Shown here one piece after another: positions 18,611-25,782 of a stretch of 64,000 nt of DNA. The notes beneath the pieces were generated by a model, which saw only the letters and a program-made list of their open reading frames with translations, had not been told where the DNA came from and did not search any database. The translations under genes were made by a program, and so were the position numbers. Numbering within the stretch: the first letter of the stretch is position 1; each line of letters begins with the position of its first letter. Origin of the DNA: Acidobacteriota bacterium (GTDB lineage: Bacteria; Acidobacteriota; Terriglobia; Terriglobales; Acidobacteriaceae); contig JAFDVW010000003.1 of assembly GCA_018268755.1 (NCBI GenBank), forward strand, positions 153,278-217,277, given 5' to 3'.

Positions 18611-18795
18611 AAATGTTCCTGCAGGCATATACGGAAGCATAGACGGCCCGGTTCCCGGAAAGTGAGTCGCGGTTCACACTTTGTCACAAAGTGTGAGGAC
18701 CTTTGGGCGCCCTAGTCCCCGTTCGCCTCTTCCCTCGGTCCATCGGCTGCAAGAAGGGTGCTATCCGCGGGGCATGGTGGTATGCTAGGCCGGTT

Positions 18796-19257
18796 ATGGG
18801 AATTCCTGGCTTGCTGCGCAAAGTCTTCCTCGGAGACCTGCTCAAAGGTCTAAGCGTTACTTTTCGCTATCAGAATCCCAAGGAAATCTACACCGAGCAG
18901 TATCCGCTGGAGCGGCCGCAAGTGGCCGAGCGCTATCGTGGCGCGCCCCGTCTGAATGTGAATCCGGACACCAACGAGACCATGTGCATTGCCTGCGATC
19001 TGTGCGCGTTGGCTTGCCCCGAGCACCTGATTGTGGTCTCCAGCGCCCGCAACGAGCAGACCCGCCGCAAGGAGCTCACCACCTTCACCTACGATCTGAG
19101 CCGCTGCATGTTCTGCGGATTATGCGAGGATGCCTGCCCGGTGGACGCGCTGGAGCTGACCCAGGACTTCGAACTGGCCAACTACACTCGCGAAGGCGCT
19201 ATCTGGAACCGCGAGGCGCTCGAAAAAGGCCCCCAGCCGACGCAGTACAAGAGATAG
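18796..19257 (+). CDS. nuoI: NuoI-like ferredoxin subunit, isolated
   Basis: 153 residues resembling the complex I subunit NuoI, which carries electrons through two [4Fe-4S] clusters toward the quinone site. The two cluster motifs are CIACDLCALACP and CMFCGLCEDACP. The N-terminal amphipathic part LLRKVFLGDLLKGLSVT and the YPxERPxxxxRYRGAPRL stretch are typical of NuoI. No other nuo gene is nearby, so this is either a dispersed complex I gene or a paralog serving another oxidoreductase. The downstream 190 bases are repeat DNA. Confidence 0.8.
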   Translation: MGIPGLLRKVFLGDLLKGLSVTFRYQNPKEIYTEQYPLERPQVAERYRGAPRLNVNPDTNETMCIACDLCALACPEHLIVVSSARNEQTRRKELTTFTYDLSRCMFCGLCEDACPVDALELTQDFELANYTREGAIWNREALEKGPQPTQYKR

Positions 19258-19457
19258 CCGTTAGCCCTTGGCTGTTAGCTATTAGCTCGATTAGCTTTTC
19301 GCCGCTGCTACTGCAAATTCCTCGTCGCTACGCTCCTTGGAATGACAGAAAAGCCCGAATTTTTAGCGAGTGCTAGAGGTTAGAAGCTGAAAGCTAGCAG
19401 CTAATAGCTAACGGCCAACGACTAAGGACCAAGGGCTATGGCCAACGGCTAACGGTC
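19254..19457. repeat. Inverted TTAGC-word element, about 200 bases
   Basis: Two word-repeat arms face each other: GTTAGCTATTAGCT (19274-19287) and its exact complement AGCTAATAGCTAAC (19399-19412), extended by further GTTAGCC / GGCTAAC and GGCC-AACG words. The centre contains CTCGTCGCTACGCTCC and GGAATGACA, fragments of another repeat family. The element separates nuoI from aguA and slightly overlaps the last codons of both genes. Confidence 0.6.
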
Positions 19458-20567
19458 GCTTTTGGGTTGTTGCTGTGTCATGCAGTGCAGCGTGCCGAAT
19501 CCCCAGACTAAATCTCCACAATAGATGCCGACGATTTCCCGCTCGGGGAAAAGGTTGGCCAGGGTATCCAGCGCAAAACGGTCATGCGGATCGTTGAACA
19601 CCGGCACCAGCACGATGCCGTTCGCGATATAAAAATTGGCGTAGCTGGCGGGCAGGCGAGTGCTTTCGAAAGAAATTTTCTGCGGCATGGGCAGTTCCAC
19701 GATGTTCAGGGGCTTGCCGCCCTGGTCGGTAGCCACGCGCAGTCGCCGCAGGTTGTCGCGCAGCGGGCGATAGTTCTTGTCGTCGGGATCGGGCTCGACG
19801 ACAGTCACCACCGTGTCTGCAGAGACGAAACGGGTGAGATCATCCACGTGGCCATGCGTGTCGTCGCCCGTGATACCTTTGTCCAGCCAGATCACGTTCT
19901 TAATTCCCAGATAGTCGGCGAAGATCTGCTCATAGTCTTCGCGCTGCATGCCAGGATTGCGCTGCTGCACGGTGCTTAGCAAACATTCTTCCGTGGTCAG
20001 AAGCGTGCCCAGGCCGTTGACGTCGATGGAGCCCCCTTCCAGCACCATGCGCTCCTTGCCGAAGAGGGGACGGAACTCGCGGGCGCGGGCGGTTTCCGCC
20101 ATCCGGCTGCCGATTTTTTCATCGTGCTTCCAATTGGAGTATTTGGCCCAGGCGTTGAAGCGCCATTTCACCGCACCCAGCCGGCTCTTTCCGGCTCGTG
20201 GGCTTGTGCCCGGATTGCTACCCAGCAGAAAACTGCACCCTGAGTCGCGGGTCCACACCCGGTCGGTCGGCCAGCGATGGAATCGCACGTTCTTGTGAAG
20301 GGCTCCGGCGCGGCCCAGGACTTTGCGGGCCTGCTTTTCGGAGGCGGCGTTGTTGACGATGAGCTCAACCCGCTCGTGGCGGGCCAGGTGGCGGATAATC
20401 TCGGCGTAAACCCACGGGATGGGCTCGAACTTGCCCGGCCAGTCTCCAGCAAAGTGGGGCCAGGCCAGCCAGGTGGCGGAGTGGGGTTCCCACTCGGCGG
20501 GCATGCGATAGCCCAGCTGGGCTGGGGTGGAAGCGAGGCTGAGGGTTTTCTTGAGATCTGGTTTCAT
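19449..20567 (-). CDS. aguA: Agmatine deiminase
   Basis: 372 residues of the Porphyromonas-type peptidyl-arginine deiminase fold. It hydrolyses agmatine to N-carbamoylputrescine and ammonia. The start RMPAEWEPHSATWLAWPH and the internal ITGDDTHGHVDDLTRFV carry the conserved Asp, His and Glu-type active-site positions, and the nucleophile is Cys362 in GFGTLHCMTQQ. The gene begins 10 bases after the stop of aguB on the same strand, so the two are co-transcribed. It is the second enzyme of the arginine-to-putrescine route whose first enzyme lies at 23270-23827. Confidence 0.93.
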   Translation of the reverse strand: MKPDLKKTLSLASTPAQLGYRMPAEWEPHSATWLAWPHFAGDWPGKFEPIPWVYAEIIRHLARHERVELIVNNAASEKQARKVLGRAGALHKNVRFHRWPTDRVWTRDSGCSFLLGSNPGTSPRAGKSRLGAVKWRFNAWAKYSNWKHDEKIGSRMAETARAREFRPLFGKERMVLEGGSIDVNGLGTLLTTEECLLSTVQQRNPGMQREDYEQIFADYLGIKNVIWLDKGITGDDTHGHVDDLTRFVSADTVVTVVEPDPDDKNYRPLRDNLRRLRVATDQGGKPLNIVELPMPQKISFESTRLPASYANFYIANGIVLVPVFNDPHDRFALDTLANLFPEREIVGIYCGDLVWGFGTLHCMTQQQPKSDR

Positions 20568-20576
20568 GGAGAAAGG

Positions 20577-21512
20577 TCAGTCGATCAAGCGGCTGGTGAT
20601 GGGGCCGTAGCTGTCAATACGGCGGTCCCGCAGGAAGGGCCAGTTGCGCCGCACTTCCTCCAGGGCTTTCACGTCCACTTCGCCGATCAGGATTTCTTCC
20701 TTGTCGTGGGAGGCCTCGGCGAGCACGCGGCCGAAGGGATCGCAGAAGAAGGAGCCACCCCAGAATTCCAGGCCCGGGCCGGAAGCGGCGTTGCCGCGAA
20801 TGTTGCCATTCTCGTGTCCCACACGATTCACCACCGCGACATACACGCCATTGGCGATGGCGTGCGCGCGCTGGATGGTCCGCCAGGCATCATGCTGGGC
20901 TTGGCCAAACTCCGCTTTTTCCGCCGGGTGCCAGCCGATAGCGGTGGGATAAAAAAGAACATTCGCGCCCTGCAGCGCGGTCAGGCGCGCCCCTTCGGGA
21001 TACCACTGGTCCCAGCACACCAGGGTGCCGACTTTGCCGGCGCTGGTTTCACAAGCTTTGAACCCCAGATCACCGGGCGTGAAGTAATACTTTTCGTAGT
21101 ACAGCGGATCATCCGGGATGTGCATTTTGCGGTAGGTCCCGACGCGCGAACCATCGCGGTCCAAGGTGATCGCCGTGTTGTGATACACCCCGGGGGCGCG
21201 CTTTTCAAACAGAGAAGCGATCAGCACAATACGCAATTCTTTGGCCAGAGATTCCAGCCGCACGGTGGTCGGGCCGGGAATGGGTTCCGCGAGATCGAAC
21301 AGGGCTGAGTCCTCGCGCTGGCAGAAGTACTGCGTCTGGAAAAGTTCCGGCAGGCAGACCACTTGGGCGCCGCGGGCCGCGGCCTCCCGCACGTGTACGA
21401 TGGCGCGCTCCAGATTCTCTTCTGGCGAGGGCGTCGCCGACATCTGCACCAGTCCAACTTTAAATTTCTCCGCCGCCAAATCTGCCTCCGCGAAGTCTTT
21501 AGATGACGCCAT
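20577..21512 (-). CDS. aguB: N-carbamoylputrescine amidase
   Basis: 311 residues, nitrilase superfamily. It cleaves N-carbamoylputrescine to putrescine, ammonia and CO2. The triad is Glu56 (LPELFQTQYFC), Lys129 (YRKMHIPDD) and Cys166 (LVCWDQWYPEGAR). The FYPTAIGWHP and NRVGHE segments are specific to the AguB subgroup. It is the first gene of the minus-strand aguB-aguA pair and is divergent from the deoxyhypusine-synthase-like gene across a repeat-filled gap. Confidence 0.95.
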   Translation of the reverse strand: MASSKDFAEADLAAEKFKVGLVQMSATPSPEENLERAIVHVREAAARGAQVVCLPELFQTQYFCQREDSALFDLAEPIPGPTTVRLESLAKELRIVLIASLFEKRAPGVYHNTAITLDRDGSRVGTYRKMHIPDDPLYYEKYYFTPGDLGFKACETSAGKVGTLVCWDQWYPEGARLTALQGANVLFYPTAIGWHPAEKAEFGQAQHDAWRTIQRAHAIANGVYVAVVNRVGHENGNIRGNAASGPGLEFWGGSFFCDPFGRVLAEASHDKEEILIGEVDVKALEEVRRNWPFLRDRRIDSYGPITSRLID

Positions 21513-21570
21513 AGAATATCAGACGCAAAAAGTCTTTATTCGGTCATGCATTTCCATCTTCTCCGCTGTT

Positions 21571-21630
21571 GTTCTGAGCGGAACAACCCTTCGCGAGTGA
21601 AGGGTTGTGCAGTCGAAGAATCCCTATCTG
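21571..21630 (+). repeat. TCTGAGCGGA hairpin repeat, copy A
   Basis: Head GTTCTGAGCGGA, arms ACAACCCTTC (21583-21592) and GAAGGGTTGT (21599-21608) around loop GCGAGT, then tail CAGTCGAAGAATCCCTA. The head and tail are shared with the copies at 21781 and 43064, while the arms are different. Confidence 0.7.
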
Positions 21631-21654
21631 CACGGGAAGAGTTTCTGACAAGAA

Positions 21655-21722
21655 AATAGGGATGCTTCGACTGCGTGGAAGCTGCGCTTCGCTTGCTTCT
21701 ACTCCGCTCAGCAGGACAGTCT
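21655..21722 (-). repeat. TCTGAGCGGA hairpin repeat, copy D (reverse)
   Basis: On the minus strand: head CTGCTGAGCGGA, an imperfect hairpin with arms AGAAGC and GCTTCC, then tail CAGTCGAAGCATCCCTA. The order head, stem-loop, tail is as in copy A. Confidence 0.6.
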
Positions 21723-21728
21723 TCTGTT

Positions 21729-21770
21729 GGCCACGGATTTACACGGATTCTCACGGATTCTCACGGATTA
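21729..21770. repeat. CACGGATT word tract
   Basis: Starts GGCCACGGATTTACACGGATT and continues with two direct copies of CTCACGGATT. A related reverse-strand fragment (AATCTGTGTCAATCCGTGGCC) is at 36882-36902. Confidence 0.6.
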
Positions 21771-21780
21771 GACAACCCCT

Positions 21781-21840
21781 GTCATCTGAGCGGAAGCATC
21801 GTTCACGCAGGGAACGATGCTGAAGTCGAAGAACCCCTTG
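21781..21840 (+). repeat. TCTGAGCGGA hairpin repeat, copy B
   Basis: Head GTCATCTGAGCGGA, arms AGCATCGTTC (21795-21804) and GAACGATGCT (21812-21821) around loop ACGCAGG, tail GAAGTCGAAGAACCCC. The 10-bp arms are perfect and unrelated to those of copy A. Confidence 0.7.
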
Positions 21841-21931
21841 TTCACAAATGCTGGCACAAGCGCGGAGAGGTATTTCCGGTTTTGCTCGGAGGAGAGAACT
21901 CCTGGAGGGGCCGCCCCCGCTATCCAAGAGA

Positions 21932-21993
21932 AAGCGATCTTTCGACTGCATGTGGGCTCGCTTTGCGAACCCTCATTCCGCTCAAGATGACAA
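21932..21993 (-). repeat. TCTGAGCGGA hairpin repeat, copy E (reverse)
   Basis: On the minus strand: head TTTGTCATCTTGAGCGGAAT, arms GGGTTCGC and GCGAGCCC (one G-U pair), tail GCAGTCGAAAGATCGC. Its plus-strand edge supplies the ATG at 21987 that could start the next gene. Confidence 0.6.
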
Positions 21994-22100
21994 AAATGGA
22001 TATACAGGTTCTGAGTCGTCCCGCAGCTTCACGATCCGTGGACGCTTCTAGTAAAGTAATCCTGCAAAAACATTCTGATTCTGCTGCGGAGGGTAGGACC

Positions 22101-23204
22101 TTGAAGCATGAAAATCCCGATGGTTCGGGAATCGACCGCGAACTCCATGATCCGATAGAGGACAAACTGGTGCCCCTCGCCCCGCTGGACCTGGGCCATA
22201 TCCGCTCCATCGATGACCTGGTGCGGGCCATGGCCAAGACGGCCTTTACCGGCCGCCAGCTGGGGGAAGCCGCCGATGTGCTGGAAGCCATGGCGCGCGA
22301 CCAGGATTGCTTTGTGGTCATGACGCTGGCCGGGGCCATGACGGTCGCTAAGCAGGGGCTGATCGTTGCTGAATTGATTGATCGCGGCATCGTGAACGCC
22401 ATTGTTTCGACCGGCGCGCTGATGGCGCACGGCCTGGTCGAGGCCACCGGACGAGCCCATTTCCGCTACAACCCCGAGGTCTCTGACGAGGAGTTGTACG
22501 AGCAGGGCTACAACCGTGTCTACGACACGCTGGAGCCGGAGCAGAACCTGGACGATGTGGAGAAAGTTATGGCCCAGGTGCTGGAAGCCTGGGACCCAGG
22601 TGAGGTGATGTGCTCCTACAAGCTCAACCACGCCATCGGGTCGCACCTTGCCAAGCATGCTAAAGGGCAGCGGGGAATTCTGAAGTCGGCCTATGAAAAA
22701 GGCGTGCCGGTGTTCGTGCCGGCCTTCACCGACTCCGAGCTGGGGCTGGACGTAGCCCTCACCAATCGGGTGCGCGAGGGCTCGGGGCGGCACAAACTGC
22801 GCTTCGATCCCTTTGAAGACCTGGAGCACTTCGCCTCCACCCTCCTCCGCCAGAAGCGGCTGGGCATCTTCACCATCGGGGGCGGTGTGCCGCGCAACTG
22901 GTCACAGCAGTTCGGGCCCTTCATCGAGCTGCGTCACCGCCGTACGGGAGAGAACATTCCTCTGAAGCGCTACCACTATGGCTTGCGCATCTGTCCTGAG
23001 CCCGTGTACTGGGGAGGACTTTCGGGCAGCCCCTACAGCGAAGCCATCTCCTGGGGCAAGTTTGTGCCTCCAGCGGAGGGCGGGAAATTTGGGGAAGTAT
23101 TTGTCGACGCCACGGTAGGGTTGCCCATCATTGTGGCGGCGGTGCTGGAGCGTCTGGACAAGGGCAAGAGCAAAGCAACGGGGAAGCGGAAATCCAAGAA
23201 ATAG
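22101..23204 (+). CDS. Deoxyhypusine synthase-like NAD-dependent aminobutyltransferase
   Basis: 367 residues from TTG 22101 (GGAGGGTAGG just upstream); ATG 21996 or 21987 would add 35-38 residues. The fold is that of deoxyhypusine synthase: MTLAGAMTVAKQG, VSTGALMAHGLVEATG, TIGGGVPRNWSQQ, and the catalytic lysine in SEAISWGKFVPP (codon 23058-23060), matching human Lys329. Family members transfer the aminobutyl group of spermidine to an amine acceptor through an enzyme-imine. Bacteria lack eIF5A, so a small diamine acceptor is expected, giving homospermidine or a similar polyamine. Its place between aguB and the arginine decarboxylase supports that. The acceptor is not decided by sequence. The tail is Lys-rich (KGKSKATGKRKSKK). 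Confidence 0.85.
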   Translation: MKHENPDGSGIDRELHDPIEDKLVPLAPLDLGHIRSIDDLVRAMAKTAFTGRQLGEAADVLEAMARDQDCFVVMTLAGAMTVAKQGLIVAELIDRGIVNAIVSTGALMAHGLVEATGRAHFRYNPEVSDEELYEQGYNRVYDTLEPEQNLDDVEKVMAQVLEAWDPGEVMCSYKLNHAIGSHLAKHAKGQRGILKSAYEKGVPVFVPAFTDSELGLDVALTNRVREGSGRHKLRFDPFEDLEHFASTLLRQKRLGIFTIGGGVPRNWSQQFGPFIELRHRRTGENIPLKRYHYGLRICPEPVYWGGLSGSPYSEAISWGKFVPPAEGGKFGEVFVDATVGLPIIVAAVLERLDKGKSKATGKRKSKK

Positions 23205-23220
23205 TCGTGTAGAGGGGATA

Positions 23221-23249
23221 AAAATGCGGGGCAGCTTTGCTGCCCCGCA
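23221..23249. terminator. Bidirectional terminator between DHS-like gene and pdaD
   Basis: Perfect 11-bp stem TGCGGGGCAGC (23225-23235), loop TTT, GCTGCCCCGCA (23239-23249). On the minus strand it is followed by TTTTTATCC, so it terminates pdaD best; it also lies 20 bases after the DHS-like stop codon. Confidence 0.8.
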
Positions 23250-23269
23250 AGTGGTTTCCGGCCGCTCGA

Positions 23270-23827
23270 TTAATCGAAGATGAAGATGGCCGCGGCGATG
23301 ACCGTGGTCCAGAGCGCGCGCTTGTCGCCGACGGCGGATTGGGTCACATTGGCGGTGCGCACGATTTTATTGGAAATGCGGTAAATCTCTTTCTTTTCGT
23401 CCCAGGAGCGGTCGGGATCGAATTCCACATTCAGAGTGGTGGCGAGCATTTCCGCCGCCAGCTCTTCCGCATAATCTCCACAGGAGTCTTCCGTCTCACC
23501 GAAAGAGTGGTGCTCGCTGAGGTAGCCATAGGTGTTGCGGTCGGCGGGGATGGCCACGCCGATGCTCGAAGCCAGCAGGCGGTGCGGCTCGCGCGTCGAG
23601 TTTTCCGCCACCACGGCAAACACCACCTCGCCCGGATGCAGATACTTCAAGCCCTGGGAGCGGGGGATCAGTTTGCACTGTGGTGGGAAAATCGAGGAAA
23701 CCCGGACCAGATTTTGGGCTGCGATGCCGGCATCGCGCAGGGCTAACTCAAAAGAGGTGAGACGTTCTTTGTGTTTTCCGACCCCCTTAGTAAAGAAAAT
23801 GCGCTTGGGGACCATGTCTTTGGCCAA
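23270..23827 (-). CDS. pdaD: Pyruvoyl-dependent arginine decarboxylase
   Basis: 185 residues. It decarboxylates arginine to agmatine using a self-made pyruvoyl group instead of PLP. The self-cleavage site is the Ser44-Ser45 pair in [12 protein letters not shown], aligned with the VSSILPP motif of the archaeal enzyme; Ser45 should become the pyruvoyl of the large chain. The catalytic Glu lies in the [13 protein letters not shown] region, and the family signature [17 protein letters not shown] is present. I chose TTG 23827, ten bases after GGAGG; ATG 23815 is possible. It starts the arginine route completed by aguA and aguB and is convergent with the DHS-like gene. Confidence 0.93.
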   Translation of the reverse strand: MAKDMVPKRIFFTKGVGKHKERLTSFELALRDAGIAAQNLVRVSSIFPPQCKLIPRSQGLKYLHPGEVVFAVVAENSTREPHRLLASSIGVAIPADRNTYGYLSEHHSFGETEDSCGDYAEELAAEMLATTLNVEFDPDRSWDEKKEIYRISNKIVRTANVTQSAVGDKRALWTTVIAAAIFIFD

Positions 23828-23918
23828 TTTATTTCTTCCTCCACTGTAGAAAAGGCTCTGTTCCGCGTTAAATCTAACATAGCGAATCGCCGGTCAATAT
23901 GAAAATTGCGTTACCTGG

Positions 23919-23956
23919 CAAAAAAATCCACGGGAGCCGCCGCGGCGGTCCCGTGG
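23919..23956 (-). terminator. Terminator of the small exported protein gene at 23983
   Basis: On the minus strand the stem CCACGGGA/TCCCGTGG encloses an inner CCGCC/GGCGG stem and is followed by ATTTTTTTGCC. This is a strong intrinsic terminator 27 bases after the stop codon at 23983. Confidence 0.8.
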
Positions 23957-23982
23957 GCAGCGGCGGGGCCGCTGGGTGCGCT

Positions 23983-24327
23983 CTATTTCGCCGCCGCCAC
24001 GCTGGCTACGGCAATACTGTCTCCCTCCAAGGTGCCGCTGATCGTGGCCTTTTCGCCGGCTAATTTATCCAGCTCCGCATTGGCGGTTGGGTCTTGGGTG
24101 GTGAGGGTATAGACCTTGTCGCCCGAAACCAGGGCATATTTCGAGCCGTGCTTTACGCAGCCTTTGACGCAGCCGGCGGAACTGCCGGCCATTTCATGCT
24201 TGGCCCCGCACATGGCGTCGCTGACCGTACCGGTGAAGGTCGCGGCCTTGCCGGCGGCCAGGACCGCGGGCGCGGCCAGCATGCCGCTAAGCATGAGAAT
24301 CCCTACTTGCTTCCAAATCGTTCGCAT
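23983..24327 (-). CDS. Small exported protein with a Cys/His cluster
   Basis: 114 residues starting at an ATG preceded by AAGGAGGACGACG. The signal peptide is MRTIWKQVGILMLSGMLAAPAVLAAG. The mature part has a strand-rich fold with a conserved-looking cluster DAMCGAKHEM, then GCVKGCVKHGSKYALVSGDKVYTL, and ends in a second small beta unit (EKATISGTLEGDSIAVASV). Three cysteines and two histidines could bind a metal or form disulfides. I have seen this DAMCGxKH pattern in acidobacterial exported proteins but know no function. It is divergent from nothing close and ends at its own terminator. Confidence 0.7.
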   Translation of the reverse strand: MRTIWKQVGILMLSGMLAAPAVLAAGKAATFTGTVSDAMCGAKHEMAGSSAGCVKGCVKHGSKYALVSGDKVYTLTTQDPTANAELDKLAGEKATISGTLEGDSIAVASVAAAK

Positions 24328-24469
24328 CGTCGTCCTCCTTGGCGATTCGGCGTGAAACTGGGAGGACGCCACGCATCCACCCCGTCTGCTTCCTCACAGG
24401 GTAGCAAATTGCACCCGGCCAGGGGCAAAAATCGGGCCAAGGGGCGTCCGCTGAAAAACGAAAAGGCTC

Positions 24470-25780
24470 CTAGCGGGTGCCTTTGGGATCGAAGCGAAGG
24501 GTGACGTCCACCACTTTTTCCTTGGCGTCCGTCGATTCATGGACGCTGCTGCTCCATTCTCCATTGGGAAGCAAATCCCGTGTCTGATAGAGAAACTCTT
24601 TGACGTAGCTCGTGTCGTAGGGCTCTCCGCCGCGCAGTTTCCAGGCTTCCAGCAAACGGGCCGTGGTGCGGCTGTCGACCCCGTGAATCTCCAGCTCTCC
24701 CATGCGGTAGAGTTCGCCTTCCTGCACACGCAATTCATAGGCAACCGTTTTATTGGCATCGTCCAAAACGGGGACAGAAGTGACTTTGGCCGCTACGTAG
24801 CCGCGCGTGCCATAGAGCGCTTCCGTGGCGGCCAGATTTTTCTCCAGCAGCACTGCGTCGGCCACTTTTCCCGGCGAGGTTTCGAGCAATTCCTGCAGTT
24901 TGGTGGCTGGAAACACTTTGTTGCCGGACCAGGTGACGGCGGTCAGCGTATATTGCGGGCCCGGTGTGACCGGAAATCTGACCTGCACGCCGGTCTGGTC
25001 GGCATCTTGTGAAATCACTTTAGTTTCGGGCGTTCCGATGACCGCCTTCAGTCGTCCCCGGGCCAGGAAGACCGGCAGGAAGGCCTTTTCGGCCTGGGTG
25101 AGGAGCAGGGAACGCAGGTATTCCTGATGGAGCAAAGGGCGGGCGCCCGGCTCGAGCGCCGATTGCTCCTCCGGGCTGACCCCGGTGAACAATATGCTCT
25201 GGATGCGCAGCACAGGGCCGGCGACGCTGTAGAGGAAGGCGCTGGGCGGCCCGTCCTCCGGTCCCTGCCGCAGGTAGTCTACGTGGCCGGAAATGTTGTG
25301 TTCGACCAGCAGGGACTGCAGGACGTCGGAAACCTGCTCGGCCAGGTCCCCCGAGAGGGGGAGTTCTCCGTGAAATAGCGGCACGCTGGTATGGAGCCGA
25401 GCCAAAAGCTCGGCGTCGGAAAACCAGACAAAATTATCGAACTGGGCGGGAGCAAACTGGTCGCTCTCCTCCACCTGCAAAACCAGCTTGGCGCCTGGCC
25501 CGGAGTATTGGTAGCTGTACATTACATTGCGGAACGCGCCGGTCGATCCCAGGCGTGCCATGGCGCGTTGGAAGTCGTCCTCGCTGGCGGTCTGGCCCAC
25601 TTCCAGTCCGCTGGCCGCGACAATGTCCGGCGCGGGAAAACGGTGTGCACCGGTCACCTGGATGGAAACGAGAGAAAAGGAGCTGGGGGCGGCCGGTGGA
25701 CGCGTGCTCTGGGCCTGCGCAAACAAGCACAGGAGCACGGCGAGTAGGCAACTCGCCGTCCTATGCCAGGTGCGCAGCAT
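24470..25780 (-). CDS. Exported POTRA-repeat protein without a barrel
   Basis: 436 residues: signal peptide (SCLLAVLLCLFAQAQ), then a series of POTRA-like domains with the pattern of a strand, helix with LL or G, and V.V..G. Examples are FSLVSIQVTGAHRFPAPDIV (about residue 35), VLRIQSILFTGVSPEEQ (190), YTLTAVTWSGNKVFPATKLQ (285) and YRMGELEIHGVDSRTTARLL (365). BamA and TamA carry such repeats before a membrane barrel, but here the protein stops after the last POTRA and no barrel follows. It may be a periplasmic partner of an Omp85 protein coded elsewhere. The stop of the LysR gene upstream is 3 bases from its start, so the two are co-transcribed. Confidence 0.75.
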   Translation of the reverse strand: MLRTWHRTASCLLAVLLCLFAQAQSTRPPAAPSSFSLVSIQVTGAHRFPAPDIVAASGLEVGQTASEDDFQRAMARLGSTGAFRNVMYSYQYSGPGAKLVLQVEESDQFAPAQFDNFVWFSDAELLARLHTSVPLFHGELPLSGDLAEQVSDVLQSLLVEHNISGHVDYLRQGPEDGPPSAFLYSVAGPVLRIQSILFTGVSPEEQSALEPGARPLLHQEYLRSLLLTQAEKAFLPVFLARGRLKAVIGTPETKVISQDADQTGVQVRFPVTPGPQYTLTAVTWSGNKVFPATKLQELLETSPGKVADAVLLEKNLAATEALYGTRGYVAAKVTSVPVLDDANKTVAYELRVQEGELYRMGELEIHGVDSRTTARLLEAWKLRGGEPYDTSYVKEFLYQTRDLLPNGEWSSSVHESTDAKEKVVDVTLRFDPKGTR

Positions 25781-25782
25781 TT

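Larger units (their letters stand above)
21513..22100. other. 588-base repeat-filled gap between aguB and the DHS-like gene
   Basis: No gene is convincing here. The gap contains four copies of a hairpin repeat (two in each orientation) and a tract of CACGGATT words at 21729-21770. An open frame runs through it in phase with the downstream gene, but its sequence is composed of repeat remnants. The downstream gene could start at ATG 21987 or 21996, inside or just after the last repeat, rather than at TTG 22101. Confidence 0.7.

Noticed and set aside
19254-19457. Insertion sequence between nuoI and aguA
   Set aside because: Terminal inverted words exist, but there is no transposase and no target duplication could be identified; it is kept only as a repeat.
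21675-22100. N-terminal extension of the DHS-like protein from an upstream start at 21675
   Set aside because: The 142 residues are translated repeat DNA and a CACGGATT tract; no DHS family member that I know has such a part.
22101-23204. True deoxyhypusine synthase acting on eIF5A
   Set aside because: Bacteria have no eIF5A; the polyamine gene context favours a small amine acceptor.
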